Source: Micromonospora avicenniae
GTDB lineage: Bacteria > Actinomycetota > Actinomycetes > Mycobacteriales > Micromonosporaceae
Reading direction: 5' to 3'
Assembly: GCF_900156065.1 (NCBI RefSeq)
Contig: NZ_FTNF01000007.1
Span: 1-64,000 of the forward strand
DNA length: 64,000 nucleotides
Shown here: piece after piece, positions 32,959-41,040 of the stretch
How the letters are laid out: every line of letters starts with the position of its first letter
Position numbering within the stretch: position 1 is the stretch's first letter
Notes under the pieces: model-generated
What the model saw: the letters and a program-made list of their open reading frames with translations, nothing else
What the model was told of the DNA's origin: nothing
Database searches by the model: none
Made by a program: the position numbers and the translations under genes

Positions 32959-33468
32959 TCAGCGCAGGCCCAGTGCGTCGCCGAGGCGGTCCAGGAAGCG
33001 CCGGTCGGCCGGCGACTCGCCGACCGACCGCACCCGGCCGGGTGGAAGCGCCCGGCAGACCCGGGCCGCTACCGACTGCACCCACTGCCGGTACGCGGCC
33101 GAGTCGGCTGGGTCGGCCCGGCGGTCGAGCACTCGCACCGCCTCCCGGCACGCGGCGAGCAGATCGACCAGGTCGGTGCTTCCGTTGCCGGGCACGGGTT
33201 GACCGTCGGGCCGGGCGTAGATCGTGGTGACCACCGCACGGACGAGGTCGCTGTCGAAGGAACGACCGGCCGTCAGCGCCTCCAGTCCGGCGAGCCCTTC
33301 GGTCACGCCGCGCCGCGGCCGGCCGGGACCGGGCGCGGCGGCGGCCGCGAGGACCCTGCCGGGCAGGCTGGTGAGCAGATCCCACTCGGCGGCGGAGTAG
33401 ACGGCGGTGGTCATGGGTGCGGCGCGGCGGCCGGCAGAGGGCGGCTCTCCGGCGACGGAGTGACTCAT
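32959..33468 (-). CDS. hypothetical actinobacterial protein, helical
   Basis: 169 residues, or 151 if it starts at the ATG 33414 (MTTAVYSAAEWDLLTSLPGR). All-alpha pattern: LAGLEALTAGRSFDSDLVRA, LVDLLAACREAVRVLDRRAD, DSAAYRQWVQSVAARVCRAL and GVGESPADRRFLDRLGDALG-like end. Conserved in the family as far as I recall, function unknown. Its upstream flank is a dispersed SERSERT-type repeat, and the longer N-terminus overlaps that repeat, so the shorter start may be right. Confidence 0.7.
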   Translation of the reverse strand: MSHSVAGEPPSAGRRAAPMTTAVYSAAEWDLLTSLPGRVLAAAAAPGPGRPRRGVTEGLAGLEALTAGRSFDSDLVRAVVTTIYARPDGQPVPGNGSTDLVDLLAACREAVRVLDRRADPADSAAYRQWVQSVAARVCRALPPGRVRSVGESPADRRFLDRLGDALGLR

Positions 33469-33548
33469 GCCGCCGCTCCGCTTCGCGCCGCGGCGCCACG
33501 AGGCACCGACGCGCTGAGCCTGACGGTTCGCTCGCTGCGCTCGCTCAT
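33465..33548 (-). repeat. SERSERT-type dispersed repeat
   Basis: On the minus strand ATGAGCGAGCGCAGCGAGCG begins a stretch that translates as MSERSERTVRLSASVPRG and ends AAARSGAAA before TGA. The GAGCGCAGCGAGCGAAC core and the GCGAAGCGGAGC phrase recur, from memory, ahead of many Micromonospora genes. It is better read as a repeat with a short open frame than as a gene. Confidence 0.6.
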
Positions 33549-33592
33549 CGCGGGACCTCCGGCGTCAGCATATGCCCCGGATCGCGAAAAGC

Positions 33593-33624
33593 GCCCCTTC
33601 CCCACCGGAACACGAGGAAGGGGC
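33593..33624 (-). terminator. terminator downstream of MaoC gene
   Basis: GCCCCTTCC pairs with GGAAGGGGC around a 14-nt loop, followed on the minus strand by CGCTTTTCGC. It lies ~85 bases beyond the MaoC stop. Confidence 0.72.
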
Positions 33625-33708
33625 CGAAACTCGTCGGGGACGCCGGGCCGGCCGCGCGGCCCCCGCGTGCTCGGGACGCGAGCGGGCCGGTGCTGTTCGG
33701 CGGCCGGG

Positions 33709-34224
33709 TCAGCGGGGCTCGGGGAAACTCGGACGCTCCGGGTCCACGCCCTCGGGCACATCGCGGAGGGCGTACTCCCGCTTGGGGACCATCACGCGGC
33801 GGCGGAACACGCAGACCAGCGTCCCATCCTGCTTGTAACCGCGCGTCTCGACCGAGACCACGCCCCGGTCGGGCTTGGAGGCCGACTCGCGCTTGTCGAG
33901 CACCGTGGTCTCGCCGTAGACGGTGTCGCCGTGGAAGGTCGGTGCCACGTGTCGGAGCGACTCGACCTCGAGGTTGGCGATCGCCTTGCCGCTGACGTCG
34001 GGCACGGACATGCCCAGCAGCAGCGAGTAGACGTAGTTGCCGACCACGACGTTGCGCTTGAACTGGGTCGCCGACTCCGCGTAGTGGGCGTCCAGGTGGA
34101 GCGGGTGGTGGTTCATGGTGAGCAGGCAGAACAGATGGTCGTCGTACTCGGTGACGGTCTTGCCCGGCCAGTGCCGGTAGACCGCGCCGACCTCGAACTC
34201 CTCGTAGTAACGGCCGAACTGCAT
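33709..34224 (-). CDS. MaoC-family hydratase
   Basis: 171-residue single hot-dog protein: FGRYYEEFEVGAVYRHWPGK, catalytic region VTEYDDHLFCLLTMNHHPLH and LDAHYAESATQFKRNVVVGN, then HVAPTFHGDTVYGETTVLDK and FRRRVMVPKR. Best match in memory is the MaoC next to CitE-like and FadE19-like genes in mycobacteria (Rv2499c type) and mesaconyl-CoA hydratases. Here a CitE-like lyase and an acyl-CoA dehydrogenase are present but 17-21 kb away. Probable acyl-CoA substrate, not defined further. Confidence 0.9.
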   Translation of the reverse strand: MQFGRYYEEFEVGAVYRHWPGKTVTEYDDHLFCLLTMNHHPLHLDAHYAESATQFKRNVVVGNYVYSLLLGMSVPDVSGKAIANLEVESLRHVAPTFHGDTVYGETTVLDKRESASKPDRGVVSVETRGYKQDGTLVCVFRRRVMVPKREYALRDVPEGVDPERPSFPEPR

Positions 34225-34268
34225 CCTGGTCCCCTTCGACGGGCGGCGATGGAGTTCGGCACAGCATG

Positions 34269-34286
34269 CCTTATCGATCGCTAAGG
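34269..34286. promoter_or_regulatory. near-perfect palindrome upstream of MaoC gene
   Basis: CCTTATCGATCGCTAAGG differs from its reverse complement at only one position pair and lies ~45 bases before the MaoC start, where an operator would be expected. Confidence 0.45.
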
Positions 34287-34569
34287 TGCTGCTCGGGACG
34301 GAGGCCGGGCGGAAATGTCACGCGGGCCACATCCGAGGGGGGACGCAATGAGCGGCGGGGCCCTCCCCGGCACCCGCCGCCCACGCTCTGATGCGGAAGA
34401 TTTTGCCGTACGCCCGTCCGGTTGCACCAGAGAGCCAGATCACATTTACCTTTTTGTAACAACACTCTCCGTGTTCGCATACCTTTTCATGAGCGATCTC
34501 TACGCATGAGATAGCTCCTTGTCAAGCCCCAACTTACCGATTCGCACCGGTCAATCGTGCCCGTACGTG

Positions 34570-34583
34570 TGGAAGCGCTCCCA
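34570..34583. promoter_or_regulatory. CebR/LacI-type operator-like sequence
   Basis: TGGAAGCGCTCCCA is one base from the actinobacterial LacI-family (CebR) operator TGGGAGCGCTCCCA. It is ~190 bases before thioredoxin; no sugar genes are in view. The region 34287-34775 is comparatively AT-rich and holds only this and a doubtful 27-codon frame on the other strand. Confidence 0.5.
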
Positions 34584-34593
34584 TCACCCTTGG

Positions 34594-34677
34594 TCACGCA
34601 AATGCATGACGCAGTTGCGTTCCGCAGGACGGACACTGACAGACGCGGGTCGATAACCCGCCGCACGAGGGACACAT
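34594..34677 (-). CDS. doubtful 27-aa zinc-ribbon micro-ORF with a TTA codon
   Basis: Reads MCPSCGGLSTRVCQCPSCGT then QLRHAFA. Two CPSCG pairs are an unusual thing to find by chance, and codon 8 is TTA, the rarest codon in such genomes. No ribosome site is obvious and the frame is very short, so this could be chance or a remnant. Confidence 0.3.
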   Translation of the reverse strand: MCPSCGGLSTRVCQCPSCGTQLRHAFA

Positions 34678-34775
34678 CGGGCCGCGCGCCGTTTCGTCAG
34701 CCGGGAGGCGGGAATGCGATGCGGTCAACCCTGGTTCTACGGGGCGTACGTATAGCGCGCTGATCGGAGACTTCA

Positions 34776-35138
34776 ATGGCAACCGTCGAGCTGACCACGG
34801 CGAACTTTGACGAGGTGACCGGCAAGGACGGCATCGTCCTCGTCGACTTCTGGGCCGACTGGTGTGGCCCGTGCAAGCGGTTCGCCCCCGTCTACGAGCG
34901 CTCCTCGGAGAAGCACCAGAACATCGTCTTCGGCAAGGTCGACACCGAGGCGCAGCAGGAGCTGGGCGCCAAGTTCGACATCCGGTCCATCCCGACCATC
35001 ATGGCGATCCGGGACGGTGTGATCGTCTTCGCGCAGCCGGGCGCCCTGCCCGAGTCGGCGCTGGAGAACCTGATCGAGCAGGTCGAGGCGCTCGACATGG
35101 ACGACGTCCGTCGGCAGCTGGCCGAGCACAAGCACTGA
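34776..35138 (+). CDS. trxA: thioredoxin
   Basis: 120 residues with the active site WADWCGPCKRFAPVY, cis-Pro segment IRSIPTIMAIRDG and normal length. Disulphide reductase of the cytosol. ATG is preceded by GGAGA. The extended C-terminus (ALDMDDVRRQLAEHKH) is typical of an actinobacterial secondary thioredoxin. Followed by a terminator, so probably monocistronic. Confidence 0.96.
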   Translation: MATVELTTANFDEVTGKDGIVLVDFWADWCGPCKRFAPVYERSSEKHQNIVFGKVDTEAQQELGAKFDIRSIPTIMAIRDGVIVFAQPGALPESALENLIEQVEALDMDDVRRQLAEHKH

Positions 35139-35157
35139 GCCGACGAGATTCACGGCC

Positions 35158-35192
35158 GACGGCCGGGCCCCCGCGAAGGAGGTCCGGCCGTC
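35158..35192 (+). terminator. terminator after thioredoxin
   Basis: GACGGCCGGGCC and GGTCCGGCCGTC form a 12-bp stem with an 11-nt loop, 20 bases after the stop. Confidence 0.85.
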
Positions 35193-35317
35193 CGCGTACC
35201 GGCCCCGTGGCCGGCAGCGCGCCCGCCGCCCGCCGACATGATCGCCGTACCGGTCGAGGGACGTCGACTGTCTGAGGGACACTCATCGGCCGTTCCTTCC
35301 CGTAGGGTCACGATCCG

Positions 35318-35758
35318 ATGGAGACCCTGACCCGCCGAGGACGGGCGGCCCGAGTCGGCGCCACAGCGCTCGGCCTGGCCGTCCTGCTGGCCGGCACGCT
35401 CTGGGGCGCCGACGACCACTTCCCGTTCGGACCCTTCCGGATGTACGCGACGTCCAACCCGCCCGACGCGCCCGCCCCGGACACCCGCGTCGAGGGGGTC
35501 GACCGCACCGGTGCCGTGGTGGCTCTCGGCGAGGACGCGACAGGCATCCGCCGAGCCGAGATCGAGGGCCAGCAGAGCCGGTACGTCGCCGACCCGGCGC
35601 GGCTCGCCGAGGTGGCCGACGCGTACGCCGAACGGCACCCGGAGGCGCCCGCGTTGGTCGAGGTCCGCATCGTGATCCGTTGGATCGGCATCCAGGACGG
35701 TCGCCCGACCGGCCGGTACACCGACGAGACGGTGGTCAGCTGGCAGGTGCCCGCATGA
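35318..35758 (+). CDS. exported/membrane partner of HTTM protein
   Basis: 146 residues: one N-terminal helix (GATALGLAVLLAGTLWGADD) then HFPFGPFRMYATSNPPDAPA and a short mixed domain (VRIVIRWIGIQDGRPTGRYT). The phrase FPFGPFRMYA is one I associate with proteins encoded beside HTTM/VKGC-type genes in actinobacteria. Its stop overlaps the next ATG by four bases, so the two are coupled. Function unknown. Confidence 0.78.
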   Translation: METLTRRGRAARVGATALGLAVLLAGTLWGADDHFPFGPFRMYATSNPPDAPAPDTRVEGVDRTGAVVALGEDATGIRRAEIEGQQSRYVADPARLAEVADAYAERHPEAPALVEVRIVIRWIGIQDGRPTGRYTDETVVSWQVPA

Positions 35759-36849
35759 TCCGCTGGTTGACCGAGCCGGTGCCGCGTGGCCGGGTGGCCG
35801 CCTTCCGCACCCTGATCTACCTCTTCGTCGCCGCCGACCTGGTGTTCTTCACGCCCTGGGTACGCACCCGGGTCAACGTGCCCGGCGATCTCTACCAGCC
35901 GCTGCTGGTCGGCCGGCTGGCGCACCTGCCGACGCCCACCCCGGCGCTGGTCGCGGTGATCTTCTGGACCCTGCTGGGGCTCGCACTGCTCGCGGCGAGC
36001 GGACGCGCACCCCGGCTGCTCGGCTGGTCGGTCTTCGCGCTCTACCTCGAGTGGATGATCATTGCGATGAGCTACGGGAAGGTCGACCACGACCGGTTCG
36101 GCCTGCTCGTCGCGCTCGCCGTGCTTCCCACCGTCGGCCGGGCGCGGCACGGTGATCCGACCCGGTGCGAGGCGGCCGGCTGGGCGCTGCGGGTCACGCA
36201 GATCGCCGTCGTCTGCACGTACTTCCTGGCGGCCTGGGCGAAGCTGCGTTTCGGCGGTCTGGACTGGCTGACCGGTTCGGTCCTGGCCCGGGCGATCATC
36301 CGGCGCGGTACGGACCTGGCGGACCTGATCGCGCAGGTTCCGTACCTGCTGATCGTCGCCCAGTTCGGCATCATCGCCTTCGAGCTGGCCAGCCCGCTGG
36401 TCTTCCTGGTGCCGGCCCGGTGGCGGCTGTGGACGGTCGGCTTCTTCTACTCGTTCCACCTGGTCACCTTCGCGACCATCACGATCTCGTTCGCACCGCA
36501 CCTGGCCGCGATGGCCGGTTTCCTGCCGCTGGAGCGGGTCCGCCCGATCCACTGGCTGCGCCGGCTCCGGCGCCGCGGCTCACCGGCCGCCCTCGGCGAG
36601 CTCGGCGAGCATCCCCTCGCAGCTGCGGACGACGACCTGCGCCCCGCGCCGCTGGGCCAGCCGGAGCAGGGGGTCCTCGGCCCGGTCCCGCCAGCGCCAC
36701 TGGGCCTCGGCGGCGGCCTCCCAGAGCCGCCGCACGCCCGCGTCGTGCTCGACGCCGAGCCGGGCAGCCAGGCCGACCCCGTCACCGCCGACCAGCCGCC
36801 GCGCCTCCGCGGCGACCTCGGCGTCGAACCCGAGCCGGGTGTCGCGTAG
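35755..36849 (+). CDS. HTTM-domain (vitamin K-dependent carboxylase-like) membrane protein
   Basis: Residues 1-~275 form a multi-helix HTTM domain: FRTLIYLFVAADLVFFTPWV, VIFWTLLGLALLAASGRAPR, WMIIAMSYGKVDHDRFGLLV, TYFLAAWAKLRFGGLDWLTG and FHLVTFATITISFAPHLAAM. The K and H motifs of true gamma-carboxylases are only partly present, so catalysis is uncertain. The frame runs on for ~90 residues antisense to the end of the IniC-like gene (36580-36849), giving a Pro-rich tail that may not be a real domain. Confidence 0.85.
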   Translation: MIRWLTEPVPRGRVAAFRTLIYLFVAADLVFFTPWVRTRVNVPGDLYQPLLVGRLAHLPTPTPALVAVIFWTLLGLALLAASGRAPRLLGWSVFALYLEWMIIAMSYGKVDHDRFGLLVALAVLPTVGRARHGDPTRCEAAGWALRVTQIAVVCTYFLAAWAKLRFGGLDWLTGSVLARAIIRRGTDLADLIAQVPYLLIVAQFGIIAFELASPLVFLVPARWRLWTVGFFYSFHLVTFATITISFAPHLAAMAGFLPLERVRPIHWLRRLRRRGSPAALGELGEHPLAAADDDLRPAPLGQPEQGVLGPVPPAPLGLGGGLPEPPHARVVLDAEPGSQADPVTADQPPRLRGDLGVEPEPGVA

Positions 36850-38049
36850 CGCGGCGAGCAGGCGCAGCTCCCGGAACTCGTGGGCGCCGGCCAGGATCTG
36901 CTCCACGTTGGCGAGCAGCTCGGCGGTGCCCCGCCCGGGCTCGGCCCGCAGCAGCGCCTCGACGGCGGCCAGCGCCGAGCGGGACTTGAGCGTGTCCCGG
37001 CGGTCGACGAAGAACCGGTTGACCGACTCGCGCAGCTCGGCGAGGCCGCTGCGGCGGATCAGTTCGCCGGAGAGCGCCGCCCGGCTGTCACAGCCGGTCC
37101 GCACCAGGGTGGTGGCGAGCCGCACCCCGAACAGGCCGAGCCGGTCCAGCAGCCCCGCCCGCACCTCGGCGTCCAGCGGCACCGGCAGCTCGCTGCGGAG
37201 GAAGCGGTCGGCGGAGAGCAGGTACCCCTCAAGTTGTGGCCTCGGCACCGTGGCGAGCTGGGCCAGCGCCGCGAAATCGGATTCGCTGAGCACCCGGCCG
37301 GCCAGCCCGATCAGTCCGCTGCACGCCACCACGGTGACGCTGAGCGCGTTCACCCGCGGATCCCGCTGCTGGCGTCGAGCGAGCTGGCGGGCGGTGAGCA
37401 GCGCGTCGATCTTTCCGCCCCCGGTCTCGTCGGACCGGGCGAGCACCATGATCGTGTTGATCGGGGCAGCCTGTCCGACCGCGCTGTCCCGGCCGGATTC
37501 CAGCACCCGCAGGTCGGTTCCCCGGCCGTCCCGGGTCAGGTAGAGCACCGCGTCCGCATCCCGCAGCACGCGGTCCATCACCGGCGACCGGCCGTGCTCC
37601 CCGGGGCCGGTGATCGCGGGCGTGTCGAGGAGAGTCACCTGCCGCAGCGCGCGGGTGGGCCAGCGCACCACGATGTCGCGCAACTCGCCGGCCCGCCAGC
37701 CGACGAGATCCACCCGCATCCCGGTCGCCGACTTCACCATCGCCAGCTCCTGCGGCGGGTGGTTGGCCGAGTACGCGGTCGCCCGTGGCTGCGGACCGTC
37801 CTCGTACCAGGTGAAGACGCCACTGCCGTCGGCCCCGACCACCGGCGCGACCTCCTCGCCCATCATCGCGTTGAGCAGGGTCGACTTGCCGACGCGCCAG
37901 GGGCCGGCGAGCGCGACGTGCAGCGGCTGCTCCAGCCGGGCGAGCTGGTGCCGCAGGTGTCCGGTGGCCCGGGGATCGTCGCGGTACAGCTCCAGGGCCT
38001 GGTGCAGCAGTCCCCAGACCGCCTCGTCCAGGCGCAGACCGACGGTCAT
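36580..38049 (-). CDS. dynamin-like GTPase, IniC-like
   Basis: 489 residues. G1 GPWRVGKS at 49-56, an Ala/Ser-rich G2 region, G3 DTPAIT from 142 and G4 ARSD at 204-207, then ~280 residues of helical stalk (RRSGLAELRESVNRFFVDRR, LLRAEPGRGTAELLANVEQI, LRLLAALRDTRLGFDAEVAA). Its ATG overlaps the upstream GTPase stop by four bases. Paired bacterial dynamins of different length downstream of an iniB-like gene match mycobacterial iniA-iniC. Role: probably remodelling or repair of the cell membrane under envelope stress. Its 3' end overlaps the convergent HTTM gene by 270 bases. Confidence 0.88.
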   Translation of the reverse strand: MTVGLRLDEAVWGLLHQALELYRDDPRATGHLRHQLARLEQPLHVALAGPWRVGKSTLLNAMMGEEVAPVVGADGSGVFTWYEDGPQPRATAYSANHPPQELAMVKSATGMRVDLVGWRAGELRDIVVRWPTRALRQVTLLDTPAITGPGEHGRSPVMDRVLRDADAVLYLTRDGRGTDLRVLESGRDSAVGQAAPINTIMVLARSDETGGGKIDALLTARQLARRQQRDPRVNALSVTVVACSGLIGLAGRVLSESDFAALAQLATVPRPQLEGYLLSADRFLRSELPVPLDAEVRAGLLDRLGLFGVRLATTLVRTGCDSRAALSGELIRRSGLAELRESVNRFFVDRRDTLKSRSALAAVEALLRAEPGRGTAELLANVEQILAGAHEFRELRLLAALRDTRLGFDAEVAAEARRLVGGDGVGLAARLGVEHDAGVRRLWEAAAEAQWRWRDRAEDPLLRLAQRRGAQVVVRSCEGMLAELAEGGR

Positions 38050-39905
38050 GCCCGGGGCTCCAACGGCACCGCGGCCGGCCGGGCGGCGGTCAGCTGCTGG
38101 GCCTGGTCGTAGAGCGCGGCGAGGCGGGTCATCCTCAGCTTGATCTCGCGCTGCCGCTGGTCGCGGACGGCCGCGTCGGTGTCGGCGGCCTGCTTGGCCG
38201 TACGCAGTGACTGGACGATGGCCTCCTGCAGCTCGTCGGTCAGCGCGGCGAAGTGGTCCCGCAGCATCCGCTGCACCTGGCGGGTCGCATCCCGGCAGTC
38301 CTTGACCACCCGTACGAAGTAGTCGTCGACGTGACGCTGGACCGCCGTCTTGACCGTGGCCTGGCGGCGGCGCAGCAGCTGCCTGCTCTCGTCCCGGATG
38401 CTCTTGCCACCGAAGAGCGCGCCCGCACCTATCGAAACCGGGTTGATCATCGGCATGCCGGCCAGCGTCAGCGCCAGACCGAACATCAGCAGGCCTCCGT
38501 ACGAGCCCTTCATCCCGGTGATCACCTTTTGGCTGACCGTGAAGCGGTCGACGTTGGGCTGCTCGAACTCCGGCATCCGGTCGGCCAGGTCCTCCGGCAC
38601 CGTCATCGACCAGGGCGGCAGCACGTCGTAGCCGTACCGGGCGAAGTGGCCGGCCACCCGGCGGGCGACGAAGTCGCAGCGCTGGACCAGCCACTCGTGG
38701 TTGGCCTCGGCCGCCTCGGTGAGGCTGCGCGCCAACCACTCCTGGAACGTGTCCCAGGCGACCAGCGGGTCGGCGGTGTCGAACGCGTCGTCGACCTCGC
38801 GCAGGATCTGGCGGGTGCGGTCGCGCAGGTCGTACTCGATGTCGGACAGCAGGTCGGCCATCTCGTCGTTGAGCGCGTTCTGCCACCGTACGGAACAGCG
38901 GCGCAGCTCCTCGACCTCACGCTGGGCCGCGTGCAGCCGGGACATCGGTCCGGACTGCTCCTCGGCCTGCTGGCTCTCCAACTCGGCGCGCAGTGGCGCG
39001 GCGAGTTGCTCGACCACTGTCCGGGCGGTCAGGCCCACCGTGGCCCGGGCCAGCACGTCGGCCTTACCGGCCAGGTCGCGATGCAGCCGGGCGATCAACG
39101 TGGGAAAGCCGGACTCGGCGTTGAGAGCACGGTCGTCGGCGGCGGCCGCGCGCAGCCGCAGGGCCGCCGAGACCGGGATCAGGGCTGCCGGCACTCCGGC
39201 CTCGGCGAGGTGCCGCTGGTTGCGTTCGGCCACCGCCCGCCAGTCCGGCACCAGGTCGGTCTTGCTCTGCACGACCAGCACGTTCGGATGCGAGCGGGTG
39301 ACGTGCAGCAGCACGTTCAACTCGGCCACCGAGAGCTCACGGGTCGAGTCGGAGACCAGCAGCACGGCGTCGGCCCGGTTCAGCGCGGCGACCGGTGCCG
39401 TGCCGCCGTACGCACCGACCTCGTCGGCGCCGGGGGTGTCCACGAGGACCAGTCCCGCGGCGAGCAGCGCGCGCGGCAGTCCGATCTCGACGTACGCGGG
39501 GCCGCCGCCGGGGCGACGGCCGTACGTGCCGGCGACGCCCGCCGGAATCCGTTCCACCGGTACGGGAATCCGCTCCACATTGCTGGCCGGCGCGGTCCCC
39601 GGCGACCCGCCGGGCGGCAGCGCCGCGGCCTGGACCACGGCCGCCGCGGCGACCTCGGCGTGCTGCACGACCGTCGGCAGGACGGTGGTGCGCCCGTCAC
39701 CCACCGGGCAGACCGCCGCGTTGACGATCGCGTTGATCAGTTGGCTCTTGCCCTGGTTGGGCTCCCCGATGACCAGTACCCGCAGTGTCGGGTCGAGCAG
39801 TTGCGCGCGCTTCTGCCGGACCGCTTGCAGCAGATCGCCACGTCCGTGTTCGCGGCACGTACGGGCGATCCCGTCCAGCACGTCCAGCCAGATCCCCGCC
39901 ATCAC
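38046..39905 (-). CDS. dynamin-like GTPase, IniA-like
   Basis: 619 residues. G1 GEPNQGKS at 47-54, G3 DTPGADE from 156, G4 SKTD at 214-217. A helical stalk follows, with a membrane-paddle-like hydrophobic stretch (SYGGLLMFGLALTLAGMPMI through NPVSIGAGALFGG) around 480-510 and a Arg/Gln-rich coiled end. IniA of mycobacteria has the same order and is a membrane-fission dynamin. GTG at 39905 or ATG at 39902 starts it; a 6-bp hairpin CCGCAC-GTGCGG overlaps the start codon, possibly tuning translation. Coupled to the IniC-like gene. Confidence 0.9.
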   Translation of the reverse strand: MMAGIWLDVLDGIARTCREHGRGDLLQAVRQKRAQLLDPTLRVLVIGEPNQGKSQLINAIVNAAVCPVGDGRTTVLPTVVQHAEVAAAAVVQAAALPPGGSPGTAPASNVERIPVPVERIPAGVAGTYGRRPGGGPAYVEIGLPRALLAAGLVLVDTPGADEVGAYGGTAPVAALNRADAVLLVSDSTRELSVAELNVLLHVTRSHPNVLVVQSKTDLVPDWRAVAERNQRHLAEAGVPAALIPVSAALRLRAAAADDRALNAESGFPTLIARLHRDLAGKADVLARATVGLTARTVVEQLAAPLRAELESQQAEEQSGPMSRLHAAQREVEELRRCSVRWQNALNDEMADLLSDIEYDLRDRTRQILREVDDAFDTADPLVAWDTFQEWLARSLTEAAEANHEWLVQRCDFVARRVAGHFARYGYDVLPPWSMTVPEDLADRMPEFEQPNVDRFTVSQKVITGMKGSYGGLLMFGLALTLAGMPMINPVSIGAGALFGGKSIRDESRQLLRRRQATVKTAVQRHVDDYFVRVVKDCRDATRQVQRMLRDHFAALTDELQEAIVQSLRTAKQAADTDAAVRDQRQREIKLRMTRLAALYDQAQQLTAARPAAVPLEPRA

Positions 39906-39962
39906 CGCACCAAGTGTGCGGATTTCGGCTCAATTATCAAGAGGGCCATCGAAGATGGGAAA

Positions 39963-39991
39963 GGGCCGGGCCGCCAACGGCGACCCGGCCC
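39963..39991 (-). terminator. hairpin between iniB-like and iniA-like genes
   Basis: GGGCCGGGCCGCC and GGCGACCCGGCCC form a stem with one mismatch around a 3-nt loop, 22 bases after the iniB-like stop and ~60 before the IniA-like start. It could limit read-through and keep iniB-like transcript in excess. Confidence 0.7.
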
Positions 39992-40012
39992 GCCCGCTCC
40001 GACCGAGGGAGG

Positions 40013-40927
40013 TCAGAGCAGACCGTCGGTGATGCCCAGCAGACCGCCGCCGTGAGACGCGGAAGCGTCCCCGTGGACCCCGGCGTCGCCGGTCACCCCG
40101 TCGGTGGCGTCACCGGTCACGCTGCCCACCGTGCCGGTGACGCCGGAAAGAAGCCCATCCACCTGGTGCGTCACGCCGCCGACCGTGCCCGGCACGTCAA
40201 CCGGCGAAACGATCCCGCTGCCGCCGTCGTGCAGGCCCAGCCCGCCCAGGGTGTCGTTGACGCCGAGCGAGTCGACGAGGCCGCCGACCTGACCCGTGGC
40301 GCCGGAGACGGTTCCGCCCAGCAGACCGTCCGAGCCGCCGAGCAGGTTCTCCGGAGTGCCGAGCAGTCCGTGGTCGGTGGCGTCGAGCACCGAGTCCGGG
40401 CTGCCGACGGTCCCGGTCACGTCCCCGACCACCGGGTCCCCGACGGAATCCACGACGCTGACCACGTCCGCGTCCAGCGTGTGCGCGACGTCGTGCACGC
40501 CGGTCAGGTCGGTGCCGATGCCGCCGGGACCGACGCCCAGGCCGATGCCGGGAAGCACCGTCACCCCGGCGGCGACCGAGGCCGGGTCCACCGCGATGGC
40601 CCCCAGTACGCCCGCCTTGACGTCCACCCCGTTGTAGCTGCTGGTGACCGAGAGCTGCTGCGCCACCGTCTGCAACTGACCGACCACGTCGGTGGCGTCG
40701 GTCACCAACGGCTCGGCACCGAGCTCGCCGATCACCGGGGCGACCGGAGCGAGCCCCTGCACCGGCGCGTAGTCGACCACCAACGGCACCACGTCCTGCA
40801 CGTCAGCGGCCGTGATGTCGGTGAGGCCCGCGGCCCGCAACGCTCCCTCCGGGTCGAGGTCGAACGCCGACCGGGCGTCGGGGTCGGTGAGCAGGTTGAG
40901 CACGAAGTCGTGCAGGGTCTGGTCCAT
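40013..40927 (-). CDS. IniB-like protein with Gly/Val/Asp repeat tail
   Basis: 304 residues, ATG with GAGGAG ~9 bases upstream. The first ~50 residues form a small helical domain (MDQTLHDFVLNLLTDPDARS, AFDLDPEGALRAAGLTDITA) like the IniB N-terminal domain, where a DPxxALxxAGL core recurs. The remainder is low complexity: repeated VGxVTG, GGLLG, GLVDSLG and DPVVGDV phrases, no Cys, one Trp-free run of Gly/Val/Asp/Thr. In mycobacteria IniB is a Gly/Ala-rich protein induced with IniA and IniC by cell-wall inhibitors. No signal peptide is seen. Confidence 0.85.
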   Translation of the reverse strand: MDQTLHDFVLNLLTDPDARSAFDLDPEGALRAAGLTDITAADVQDVVPLVVDYAPVQGLAPVAPVIGELGAEPLVTDATDVVGQLQTVAQQLSVTSSYNGVDVKAGVLGAIAVDPASVAAGVTVLPGIGLGVGPGGIGTDLTGVHDVAHTLDADVVSVVDSVGDPVVGDVTGTVGSPDSVLDATDHGLLGTPENLLGGSDGLLGGTVSGATGQVGGLVDSLGVNDTLGGLGLHDGGSGIVSPVDVPGTVGGVTHQVDGLLSGVTGTVGSVTGDATDGVTGDAGVHGDASASHGGGLLGITDGLL

Positions 40928-41040
40928 GTGCCGCTTCTCCTCGGATGTGGGCGTCGTCTCCCGCCGTTCGTCGACAGCGACGCTATGACCGCCGTCCGGC
41001 GCCGGGCATCGGGGAACGGCCCGCAATCCGTGACGCCCGA

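Noticed and set aside
34315..34509. 64-codon frame ending in a hydrophobic stretch (LFVTTLSVFAYLFMSDLYA)
   Set aside because: No ribosome site, atypical codons and a position in an AT-richer regulatory gap; probably chance.
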